Virus record (IMG/VR): IMGVR_UViG_3300030107_001144
Location: 1-22,240 of that record
Length of the DNA stretch: 22,240 nt
Direction: 5' to 3' (one strand)
DNA from: a virus
The first letter of the stretch is position 1. The number at the start of each line of letters is the position of its first letter. The position numbers were made by a program, and so were the translations under genes. Shown one piece after another: positions 12,759-18,546 of this stretch. The notes beneath the pieces were generated by a model. It was not told the DNA's origin, ran no database searches, and worked only from the letters and a program-made list of their open reading frames with translations.

Positions 12759-14268
12759 GTTAAGAGACTATCAAACAAATGCAATACATAATTTAAGGCA
12801 ATCATTCTTAGATGGTTATAAAAAGTTATTACTTGTCAGTCCCACAGGTTCAGGAAAGACAGTAATAGCTTCCTCTATGTTGCGACAGGCTCAAGTGTGT
12901 AGGACAAAGACAATGTTTGTCGCACATAGACGGGAGTTAGTTATGCAATGTTCAAAAAAACTTTATGAGTTTGGTGTTGAACACGGAGTAATCATGGCTA
13001 ACAAATCACCCAATCCTTTTGCTAGTGTTCAGGTATGTAGTATTCAAACCTTTACAGCAAGGAAGGATAAGTTTGATTTTGATAAACCAGAAGCTAACCT
13101 TATTATATTAGATGAGGCTCATAGGTCTACATCAAATAGCTTTCAACAGCTCATCAAAGAGTACCCAGAGGCAACAGTCATTGGCTTGACGGCTACTCCA
13201 ATCAGGTCAGATGGTCAAGGTCTTGGTCATATCTACGAAAAATTAATTGAGTGTGCTTCTATTAATGATTTGATAGACCAAGGATATTTAGTCCCAAGTA
13301 ATATTGTAGCTCCGACTATACCAGATTTAAAAGGTATCAAGGTAGTAGCAGGAGATTACGATAAGAAAGTTTTAGATACTAGAATGAATGTTCCTAAGTT
13401 GATAGGAGACATTGTAAAACATTGGAGGGAGTATGCACAGTACAGACCTACAGTTGTATTCTGCACATCAATAAAACATTCTAAGTATGTAGCTAACATC
13501 TTCAATGACAATGGCATACCTGCAGGTCATGTTGACGGAGAAATGCCAGAGGTAGAAAGAGAGAGACAGTTGCAATATCTAAAGGACGGGAAGATAATGG
13601 TCTTGTCTAATTGCATGGTGTTAACTGAGGGGTGGGATTGTCCAAAGGTATCGTGTGTTATCATAGCAAGACCAACCAAGTCATACGGATTGTACTTGCA
13701 GATGGTAGGCAGAAGTCTTAGACCTTACCCTAACAAGAAAGATACACTCATCATAGACCATGCAGGTTGTGTGTATGAGCATGGCTTTCCTGAAGAAGTT
13801 CCTGAATGGAAGTTAACAATGAGCAAGGTCAAGGCAAAGAGTGAAAGAATTATACAACCGATAGAGAAGCAACCTCTTACTTGTATGAAATGTCATACAG
13901 TTTACAAGCCAACCAAAGAGCATAGAGGTTGTCCTAACTGTAGCTTTATACCAACAAAGAAAGAAGTGCAGTTGTTAATTAAAGAAGGCAGACTTATTGA
14001 ACTACCAAAGCCTAAGCCTGAGAAGGTAGACATAGGTAAGAAAGAATTTTATGGACAAGTGTTATATTATTCCAGACAAAAAGGATACAATGACGGGTGG
14101 GCTAGTTATGTATTCAAAGAAAAGTTTGGACACTATCCATACAGCAAGAAGATAATGCCACAGGTTACAACACCCGAGACATTGTCTTACATAAAACATT
14201 ACAATATTAAACAAGCAAAGAGGCGAGAGAAGATTAAACAAGATAGGTACATTTCTCTCAGAAAGTGA
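12751..14268 (+). CDS. Superfamily 2 DNA helicase (DEAH-type) with C-terminal zinc ribbon
   Basis: The protein has 505 residues. Motifs in order: RDYQ (5-8), PTGSGKT Walker A (31-37), VAHRREL (58-63, motif Ia), DEAH (121-124, motif II), LTATP (146-150, motif III), NCMVLTEGWDCP (288-298, motif V region) and QMVGRSLRP (318-326, motif VI). Two RecA-like domains are complete. A four-Cys zinc ribbon follows (C378, C381, C394, C397) with a basic tail. This is the only helicase in the window and probably works in phage DNA replication or recombination with the AEP primase and ssDNA-binding protein, perhaps as a loader-independent unwinding or branch-processing enzyme. It overlaps the upstream micro-gene by 8 bp. 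Confidence 0.93.
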   Translation: MDKLRDYQTNAIHNLRQSFLDGYKKLLLVSPTGSGKTVIASSMLRQAQVCRTKTMFVAHRRELVMQCSKKLYEFGVEHGVIMANKSPNPFASVQVCSIQTFTARKDKFDFDKPEANLIILDEAHRSTSNSFQQLIKEYPEATVIGLTATPIRSDGQGLGHIYEKLIECASINDLIDQGYLVPSNIVAPTIPDLKGIKVVAGDYDKKVLDTRMNVPKLIGDIVKHWREYAQYRPTVVFCTSIKHSKYVANIFNDNGIPAGHVDGEMPEVERERQLQYLKDGKIMVLSNCMVLTEGWDCPKVSCVIIARPTKSYGLYLQMVGRSLRPYPNKKDTLIIDHAGCVYEHGFPEEVPEWKLTMSKVKAKSERIIQPIEKQPLTCMKCHTVYKPTKEHRGCPNCSFIPTKKEVQLLIKEGRLIELPKPKPEKVDIGKKEFYGQVLYYSRQKGYNDGWASYVFKEKFGHYPYSKKIMPQVTTPETLSYIKHYNIKQAKRREKIKQDRYISLRK

Positions 14269-14350
14269 AAAAAATGACGCATTTAAAGCCCGTTTAAGCG
14301 ATTTTAAAAAGGCTCTGAAGGGTATAGGTCGTCTTTTTTAGGAGGTAAAT
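14269..14350 (+). promoter_or_regulatory. Structured intergenic region after the helicase gene
   Basis: A run of A plus TGACG near 14270-14280 can pair with CGTC plus six T near 14329-14338, giving a roughly 10-bp stem with one bulge around a 45-nt loop that itself holds AAGCC/GGCT. The T-run directly after CGTC gives a terminator or attenuator look, and the RBS AGGAGG follows at once. Pairing is my reading only; no fold was computed. Confidence 0.35.
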
Positions 14351-14698
14351 ATGGAAGAAATACTAGAAGTAAAAATGCAGAAGCTAAGGGAGATAGGAAT
14401 CAATCATGCTAAGGCAAAAAAGAATTTAACTATCCTAGAACATGGGAGAAAAATATTACTGGCTAGACTTATGAAAGAGAAACAGCTAAACTCTACTACT
14501 GGCAAACTCGATAGTGTAAATGCACAGGAACGAGAAGCAAGGTGTGATTCTAAATACGAAGAACATATCAAAGCATTAGCCATAGCAGTTCAAGAAGAAG
14601 CTGAATGGTCTTGGCAAAAGAAAATAGTAGAGATTAATTTTGAAACTTGGAAAACTAAAATGATTAATCAAACTGTTGAAAAGAAAAACTATGGCTAA
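14351..14698 (+). CDS. Hypothetical coiled-coil-like protein, 115 residues
   Basis: The start ATG at 14351 has AGGAGG 6 nt upstream. The protein is almost entirely helical and charged, without glycine-rich turns: KMQKLREIGINHAKAKKNLT (8-27), then NAQEREARCDSKYEEHIKAL (about 58-77) and EAEWSWQKKIVEINFETWKT (about 84-103). It resembles a small helical early-phage protein type I have seen near recombination genes, but no name is certain. It overlaps the next gene by 8 bp. Confidence 0.65.
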   Translation: MEEILEVKMQKLREIGINHAKAKKNLTILEHGRKILLARLMKEKQLNSTTGKLDSVNAQEREARCDSKYEEHIKALAIAVQEEAEWSWQKKIVEINFETWKTKMINQTVEKKNYG

Positions 14699-14993
14699 GA
14701 AAGTAAAATATATTTATAGTAAGTATGAGTGTTGGTGGGAAGACGCAACTTCACACAGCGAATGGAAAGATATACAAGAAGCGAAGTTAGACAAACCTAC
14801 TATCTGTTATACTGAAGGATACTTGCTTACAAAAAATAAAGACTATCATACTTTTGTGATGTCCTTTGCATTGTCAGACGTAGGAGAACAAATGATTGTG
14901 CCAACAAAAAATATAAAGAAACTTAAAAGGGTTGGCACTAAAACATTTTATGTAAGTGATTTTGAGTACGAAACATACCAAAACGAAAGCTGA
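14691..14993 (+). CDS. Hypothetical protein, 100 residues
   Basis: ATG 14691 overlaps the upstream stop and is preferred over a TTG at 14676. The sequence begins MAKKVKYIYSKYECWWEDAT and includes ICYTEGYLLTKNKDYHTFVM (about 44-63) and SDVGEQMIVPTKNIKKLKRV (about 68-87). Alternating aromatic and hydrophobic residues suggest a small beta-barrel (SH3- or OB-like) domain; 'TxGYLLxxxxDYxxxxxSxxxxxxGxxxxIPxxxIxxIxxL' is a pattern shared with several small phage proteins in my memory. The function is unknown. Confidence 0.65.
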   Translation: MAKKVKYIYSKYECWWEDATSHSEWKDIQEAKLDKPTICYTEGYLLTKNKDYHTFVMSFALSDVGEQMIVPTKNIKKLKRVGTKTFYVSDFEYETYQNES

Positions 14994-15276
14994 AAGAAAA
15001 CATATGGATAGGGTAGCACGGCTTGGTTGTATCATCTGTCGCAAGGAAGGCAATGAGATGTCCCCTGCAGAGCTACACCACATAAGAGATATGACAGGCA
15101 TGGGTAAGAGAGCTAGTCATTTTGAAGTAATACCTCTATGTGTTGCACATCATAGGGTTGGTAAAGAATCGTTTCACTATAGTTCCAAATCATTTACAGC
15201 CAAGTGGGGAAGCCAGAGAGATTTACTAGCAGAAACTTTACAACTTCTGGAGGAGACATATGATAATGATAGTTAA
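14956..15276 (+). CDS. Ref-like (RecA-dependent nuclease type) HNH protein
   Basis: The frame opens with GTG at 14956 (TTG at 14962 is nearly as good; neither has a clear RBS). The ATG at 15004 would remove AERKHMDRV, which belongs to the family core, so an upstream start is likely. Features are KAERKHMDRVARLGCIICRK (11-30) with C25/C28, AELHHIR with H41/H42, GKRASHFEVIPLC (50-62) and H65/H66. This matches the phage P1 Ref-like nuclease family, which cuts DNA at RecA-made displacement loops. It overlaps the preceding gene by 38 bp. The family call is firm; the dependence on RecA here is inferred. Confidence 0.85.
   Translation: MILSTKHTKTKAERKHMDRVARLGCIICRKEGNEMSPAELHHIRDMTGMGKRASHFEVIPLCVAHHRVGKESFHYSSKSFTAKWGSQRDLLAETLQLLEETYDNDS
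15230..15255 (+). promoter_or_regulatory. Hairpin abutting the RBS, copy 4 (inside the end of the Ref-like gene)
   Basis: CAGAA (15230-15234) pairs with TTCTG (15245-15249) around the 10-nt loop ACTTTACAAC, followed directly by GAGGAGACAT and the ATG at 15260. The loop resembles ACTCTTTAAAC of copy 3. It lies within coding sequence, yet keeps the same geometry to the RBS. Confidence 0.45.
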
Positions 15277-15481
15277 AAGAGATGGACGCATACAAGAATA
15301 CAGCAAGGATAAATTAATTAGAATATTAAATGAACACTACAACACAGTAGATACATTAGAGATAATAGAGCATGTAGAAAAAGAACTACAAACTAGATTC
15401 TTAGAGTTCTATCCCAACACAGACAACATAAAAGATATTATTGAGAAGTACCTTTTGATAAAAGAAAGCCACCAGTCTTAG
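15260..15481 (+). CDS. Stand-alone ATP-cone-like protein, 73 residues
   Basis: GGAGGAG precedes the ATG. The sequence IVKRDGRIQEYSKDKLIRIL (4-23) has the ATP-cone opening (V-x-KRDGR-x-x-x-x-x-x-x-K-I/L), and the rest (TLEIIEHVEKELQTR, then DNIKDIIEKYLL) follows the helix pattern of that domain, stopping before the usual 'vayRfasvyr' end. ATP-cones sense ATP/dATP and control ribonucleotide reductases or the NrdR repressor. Here the domain stands alone and no reductase is in the window. It may regulate a reductase elsewhere or a host enzyme. The resemblance is clear at the N-terminus and moderate after it. Confidence 0.55.
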   Translation: MIMIVKRDGRIQEYSKDKLIRILNEHYNTVDTLEIIEHVEKELQTRFLEFYPNTDNIKDIIEKYLLIKESHQS

Positions 15482-15519
15482 TTGTCAAAGGAGGTACGTT
15501 AAAGTTATGGTGGCTCTCT
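15463..15519 (-). terminator. Long-stem terminator candidate between convergent genes
   Basis: AGAAAGCCACCA (15463-15474) and TGGTGGCTCTCT (15508-15519) form a 12-bp stem with a single A-C mismatch around a 33-nt loop. On the minus strand the 3' arm ends in TTTCTTTTATC, a U-rich tail suitable for ending the primase transcript. On the plus strand there is no T-run. The loop contains an unused AAAGGAGG and a five-codon frame. Confidence 0.5.
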
Positions 15520-15536
15520 AGTATTATATCAAACAT

Positions 15537-16370
15537 CTAATATCTTTTCCATATATCGTTGAGTTGAAAGATTACTTCTCTTGGATTCTCTGGTGGAACA
15601 CATGACCTAGCAAACTCAAGAGCTTCTTTCTTTGCATAGTCATAAGATTCCCCCCTCTTTTTTATAGCAACGAGAATCCTAACCAACTGCTCATGCCTGT
15701 CTCCTTCACTTGCTCCGTACTTATATGCTCCATTATATTTCCCTTGATAGGTAACAGGAGCTTCGTATATTTTTTTCTGAGGTCTTTGCAATCCTAATGT
15801 GTCTCGAATCTCTTGCCTTGTATATGGCTTTTGTTTTTCTAAACTCTGGTGTATCTTTATTGGGTAAGGTTTATTTTTATTATGATAGAAACCTGCAACC
15901 CTCATAACTCTGGGCAAGTCTTTTACCTTTGGGTCAGACTTGAATTTATTTGCAAGAGCTTCTTGAAACAAACTAAAACTTACAAGTGGTATATCCTCTA
16001 CAATCCAGTAACAATGATACTTGCCTGGACTTGTATTGGTAATCAAGTGAGGCTGTAACTCAAACTTATCAGGCAAGGAGACACCATCTAAATCTATGAA
16101 TACAGACCTCACTCTTTTTATATTATCGCTTGTCCTACCTTTTAAATCTGTTTCATTAACAGTAAAAAAAATACCTGCTCCCTTTCTATTTAGTTCAGTC
16201 AAAGATTGAAAGTGTTCTTTGATTGTGCCATGAAATTGTTTGATAAGACTTCTGTCCCTACCTTTATCACAAAAGGTTTGGAACGTATGGTGAGTGCCAA
16301 AGTAATTTAAAAAATTAAAGTAATGAGAACAATCAGTATAAAATATTTGTCCTCTAAAAATATTGACCAA
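15537..16370 (-). CDS. RepB-type DNA primase (archaeo-eukaryotic primase superfamily)
   Basis: The protein has 277 residues. It starts with TTG at 16370; AAGGAG lies 7 nt upstream, and no in-frame ATG near the start has a better RBS. Primase-polymerase hallmarks are FIDLDG (91-96, catalytic D93 and D95), SPGKYHCYWIV (114-124, with the conserved His 119) and DPKVKDLPRVMRVAGFYHNK (146-165). A C-terminal helical domain (GDRHEQLVRILVAIKKRG, about 223-240) looks like a primase C-terminal segment. AEP primases make primers for DNA replication. The gene lies alone with the Cro-like gene on the minus strand, and its promoter carries operator-like dyads. No fused helicase is present. Confidence 0.85.
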   Translation of the reverse strand: MVNIFRGQIFYTDCSHYFNFLNYFGTHHTFQTFCDKGRDRSLIKQFHGTIKEHFQSLTELNRKGAGIFFTVNETDLKGRTSDNIKRVRSVFIDLDGVSLPDKFELQPHLITNTSPGKYHCYWIVEDIPLVSFSLFQEALANKFKSDPKVKDLPRVMRVAGFYHNKNKPYPIKIHQSLEKQKPYTRQEIRDTLGLQRPQKKIYEAPVTYQGKYNGAYKYGASEGDRHEQLVRILVAIKKRGESYDYAKKEALEFARSCVPPENPREVIFQLNDIWKRY

Positions 16371-16384
16371 TGCGTAACTCCTTA

Positions 16385-16432
16385 TTAACTTTACTTAATA
16401 TAATAGGAGCAAGGTTAATTGTCAAATGTTAA
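16385..16432 (-). promoter_or_regulatory. Primase promoter with two degenerate operators
   Basis: On the minus strand TTGACA (16425-16420), a 17-bp spacer and TATATT (16402-16397) form a strong promoter; the start is near 16390, 20 nt before the TTG codon. The plus-strand reading TTGTC-AAAT-GTTAA (16419-16432) and TTAAC-TTTA-CTTAA (16385-16398) each differ from TTRAC-N4-GTYAA at one base; one covers the -35, the other the -10 and start. The promoter overlaps the 3' end of the Cro-like gene. Confidence 0.65.
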
Positions 16433-16640
16433 TAGAAAAATCTAGGTCTGGTCTTATATAAGCCATATCAAAATCACCAAGCTGTGCTATTTGATACGCT
16501 CTAAAAGGTGGTATTACTTCCCACTTAGATACAGCAGGGTGGGATATACCTAGTATTTCTGCCAATCTTTTACCACCATACATATTTACTATTTCGTTTT
16601 TTCTTTTTACTGCTAGTTGATATCGAAGCTCTTTACTCAT
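16422..16640 (-). CDS. Cro/YdaS-like transcriptional repressor
   Basis: The protein has 72 residues, within the usual Cro range. The helix-turn-helix is GGKRLAEILGISHPAVSKWE (23-42), with ISHPAVSKW as recognition helix. It continues IPPFRAYQIAQLGDFDMAYI (44-63) and RPDL, matching the 'xPPxRAxxIxxxT.G.xxxxxLRPDL' end of YdaS/Cro proteins. There is no dimerisation or self-cleavage domain, so it is Cro-like rather than CI-like. The predicted transcript starts at or next to the ATG, with no RBS, so the mRNA may be leaderless. It faces the SSB gene across a region carrying two operator-like dyads and probably represses both directions. Confidence 0.85.
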   Translation of the reverse strand: MSKELRYQLAVKRKNEIVNMYGGKRLAEILGISHPAVSKWEVIPPFRAYQIAQLGDFDMAYIRPDLDFSINI

Positions 16641-16647
16641 GGTATAT

Positions 16648-16675
16648 AATATAAATTAGTATTAACATTAGTCAA
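16648..16675 (-). promoter_or_regulatory. Repressor-gene promoter with exact operator
   Basis: On the minus strand TTGACT (16675-16670), a 16-bp spacer and TATATT (16653-16648) predict a start at about 16641, one base before the ATG at 16640. The operator TTAAC-ATTA-GTCAA (16662-16675, plus-strand reading) covers the -35 and is an exact TTRAC-N4-GTYAA match, so negative autoregulation is expected. Confidence 0.68.
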
Positions 16676-16682
16676 TAATAAT

Positions 16683-16711
16683 TTGACAAGGTTAATTAAC
16701 TCATGTAAAGT
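16683..16711 (+). promoter_or_regulatory. Promoter of the SSB-exonuclease operon with variant operator
   Basis: TTGACA (16683-16688), a 17-bp spacer and TAAAGT (16706-16711) precede the RBS GAGAGG and the ATG at 16730. TTGAC-AAG-GTTAA (16683-16695) has the operator half-sites with a 3-bp spacer, and a perfect palindrome GTTAATTAAC lies at 16691-16700. It lies 7 bp from the operator at 16662-16675, so two dimers could sit side by side. Confidence 0.55.
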
Positions 16712-16729
16712 AAAGGAGAGGTATTAATT

Positions 16730-17335
16730 ATGAGTATAGTAGCAACGACAAACGATAGTAATATGGGATATCCACAGGTATCTACTGGTGTTCACAAAGC
16801 CAGATGTGTTAGAGTTGTAGACTTAGGAACACAACGACAAGAATATACAGGCGAGGTATCTTGGAAGAGACAAGTAATGTTAATCTGGGAAATACCTGGT
16901 GAAGATAATATGAACGGAGAGCCTTTAACCATTAGTAAGTTTTACACTTTATCCCTTCATGAAAAATCTAACTTGGGTGCAGACCTAACTTCATGGAGAG
17001 GCAGAGCATTTACTGAGACAGAAAAGCAAGGCTTTGATATATCTAAACTAGCAGGTGTTCCCTGTATGCTTAATGTAGTTGAAGGTAAGAATGGTAAGCC
17101 AAGGGTTACTACTGTTATGCCAGTAGCTAACGCAGAGGAAGTGCCACCACAGTATTACGAAACAATAATATTTTCTGTACCTGATTATCAACAAGGAGAT
17201 ACTACAGAGTTCAACAAGTTGTCCGAAGGTATAAGAAGGATTGTTCTCAAAAGCAAAGAGCTAGAAGGAACAAGTACAGATATGGGAGATGAAAACAACG
17301 GAGCTGACTTAGGTGAAGATGTTGTACCTTTCTGA
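16730..17335 (+). CDS. Probable phage single-stranded DNA-binding protein
   Basis: The protein has 201 residues. The N-terminal half is beta-rich: VHKARCVRVVDLGTQRQEYT (21-40), QVMLIWEIPGE (48-58), then ISKFYTLSLHEKSNLGADLT (68-87) and SWRGRAFTETEKQGFDIS (88-105) with LAGVPCMLNVV after it. I know this set as a common phage replication-module protein with an OB-fold look. The C-terminal 25 residues are acidic and end GEDVVPF, like the DDDIPF tip by which bacterial SSBs contact partners. It is followed after 1 bp by an exonuclease gene, a usual recombination pairing. The SSB call rests on the tip and context. Confidence 0.7.
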   Translation: MSIVATTNDSNMGYPQVSTGVHKARCVRVVDLGTQRQEYTGEVSWKRQVMLIWEIPGEDNMNGEPLTISKFYTLSLHEKSNLGADLTSWRGRAFTETEKQGFDISKLAGVPCMLNVVEGKNGKPRVTTVMPVANAEEVPPQYYETIIFSVPDYQQGDTTEFNKLSEGIRRIVLKSKELEGTSTDMGDENNGADLGEDVVPF

Positions 17336-17336
17336 T

Positions 17337-18233
17337 ATGGCATTAACAAACAAATCTAATTTACCAGGAGTTATTGAACGAGCAGTTGCCAACGACCCTT
17401 ATGAAAGCAGCAGCGACATTTCAACTACTCGATTGATAGCTCCTCCTAGAATAAGAGTTCTTGAAAAAAAATATGCTGACCAAGTAGAGGAGGACGTCTC
17501 CGATTTAATTTTCTCTCTGCTTGGCAGCTCTGTTCATTCTATAATAGAACGAGCAGTATCAGATGATGACATAGCCGAGAAGAGATTATATGTAGATGTT
17601 AACGGGTGGACGTTAAGTGGTCAGTTTGATTTACTTACAAGCACAGGAGAGCTAATAGATTTTAAAGTTACCTCTGCATGGTCTGCTCTTGAAGCATTAG
17701 AAAAAGGCAAAGACGAATGGGAACGACAACTCAATGTGCTAGATTATTTAATTAGACACAATGACACAGAGCTTAGAAATCCAAACGGCAAAGAGTTAGA
17801 AGTAAAATCTATGGCTATCATGGCTATACTTAGAGACTGGTCAAAGATGAAAGCAATGACATCTGGCAACTATCCGAAGAAGCAAGTCATTATGATACCC
17901 ATAAGAAGATGGTCTGAAGAAGAGCAAGATAGTTATGTTGCTGCAAGAATACAAGCACATCAAGACGCAGAAAACAAAGGGTCAGAGGTGTGTTCAGCTA
18001 AAGAAAGATGGGCAAAGCCCGATACTTATGCAGTTATGAAAGATGGTAGAAAGTCTGCATTGCGTGTTTTAGAATCCAAAGAACAAGTAAAACAATATTT
18101 AAAAGATAATAAATTAATAGAGGGGAAAGGTATAACAGTAGTCTTTAGAAAAGGCGAAGATGTTAGGTGTCAACATTATTGTAGAGTAAATACTTTTTGT
18201 GATTACTTTACTGAGAAGAGTGTGGCATTTTAA
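17337..18233 (+). CDS. Cas4/RecB-type PD-(D/E)XK exonuclease
   Basis: The ATG at 17337 is 1 bp after the SSB stop; an ATG at 17313 with weak AGGTGA is possible (8 more residues). In 298-residue numbering: LLGSSVHSIIERA (61-73, H67), EKRLYVDVNGWTLSGQFD (81-98, D98), ELIDFKVTSAW (105-115, D108, K110) and Q131 are the nuclease core. Four Cys (C219 in CSAKERWAKP; C278, C282, C288 in RCQHYCRVNTFC) resemble the Fe-S ligands of Cas4/AddB nucleases, though spaced differently. It would resect DNA ends in recombination-dependent replication with the SSB-like protein. No CRISPR genes are present, so Cas4 refers only to the fold. Confidence 0.85.
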   Translation: MALTNKSNLPGVIERAVANDPYESSSDISTTRLIAPPRIRVLEKKYADQVEEDVSDLIFSLLGSSVHSIIERAVSDDDIAEKRLYVDVNGWTLSGQFDLLTSTGELIDFKVTSAWSALEALEKGKDEWERQLNVLDYLIRHNDTELRNPNGKELEVKSMAIMAILRDWSKMKAMTSGNYPKKQVIMIPIRRWSEEEQDSYVAARIQAHQDAENKGSEVCSAKERWAKPDTYAVMKDGRKSALRVLESKEQVKQYLKDNKLIEGKGITVVFRKGEDVRCQHYCRVNTFCDYFTEKSVAF

Positions 18234-18235
18234 AA

Positions 18236-18333
18236 GATTGAGTTGTAGTGCAAGTCTCCTCGCTTTCTACATTATCAAACCAATGTTTGATTCAACTCAA
18301 TCAACAGTTACATTATATCATAAGGAGAAAAAT
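18236..18333 (+). ncRNA. Multi-branched leader RNA with loop complementary to the RBS
   Basis: GATTGAGTTG (18236-18245) and CAACTCAATC (18293-18302) form a perfect 10-bp closing stem. Inside are hairpin A (GTAG 18245-18248 with CTAC 18267-18270, extended by AAG/CTT) and hairpin B (ATCAAAC/GTTTGAT, 7 bp, loop CAAT, 18273-18290). The apical loop of A holds TCTCCT (18255-18260), exactly complementary to AGGAGA (18323-18328), the RBS of the next gene. There is no T-run. It looks like a three-way-junction RNA that could hide or expose the RBS. Confidence 0.5.
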
Positions 18334-18519
18334 ATGTCTATGACAAAAACAGTCAATGAGTTAGCTAGAGATATAACTTACTTAATAAAAGAAAGACAAC
18401 TTTGTTATGTTAAGCTAAAAGATAAACAAACATTTGAATTGACAGAAGAAAGATTTAGAAATCTTATTCAAAAAAGATTGCTCAACATGATTGAAGAGCT
18501 GTACCCACCTGTTGATTAA
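18334..18519 (+). CDS. Hypothetical small protein, 61 residues
   Basis: ATG 18334 is chosen because AAGGAGA lies 5 nt upstream; the frame is open to 18199 but that part covers the structured leader and the end of the exonuclease gene. It encodes MSMTKTVNELARDITYLIKE, then RQLCYVKLKDKQTFELTEER (about 21-40) and a C-terminal helix ending YPPVD. The protein is basic/acidic mixed, with helix-strand-helix order. No family is recognised. Its translation may be controlled by the leader RNA. Confidence 0.65.
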   Translation: MSMTKTVNELARDITYLIKERQLCYVKLKDKQTFELTEERFRNLIQKRLLNMIEELYPPVD

Positions 18520-18524
18520 TGTGG

Positions 18525-18546
18525 ATAACTTGTGTTAAAATATAAT
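18525..18546 (+). promoter_or_regulatory. Weak promoter/operator candidate before the metallophosphoesterase
   Basis: ATAAC-TTGT-GTTAA (18525-18538) differs by one base from TTRAC-N4-GTYAA and is followed by a perfect TATAAT (18541-18546). There is no proper -35 at the right distance, and the TATAAT lies after the GTG start, so any transcript would begin inside the gene. Confidence 0.25.

Noticed and set aside
12530-12805. Minus-strand ORF with hydrophobic stretches that looks like a membrane protein
   Set aside because: It is antisense to three coupled plus-strand genes; the hydrophobicity comes from reversed Lys codons.
16422-16640. Lysogeny switch (temperate phage)
   Set aside because: A Cro-like protein and operators are present, but no CI-type repressor, integrase or attachment site is in the window. 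The lifestyle cannot be decided.
17337-18233. CRISPR-associated Cas4
   Set aside because: There is no CRISPR array or other cas gene, and the neighbours are phage recombination genes; only the nuclease fold is shared.
18236-18302. Rho-independent terminator after the exonuclease gene
   Set aside because: No T-run follows the stem and the structure is branched; a leader RNA fits better.
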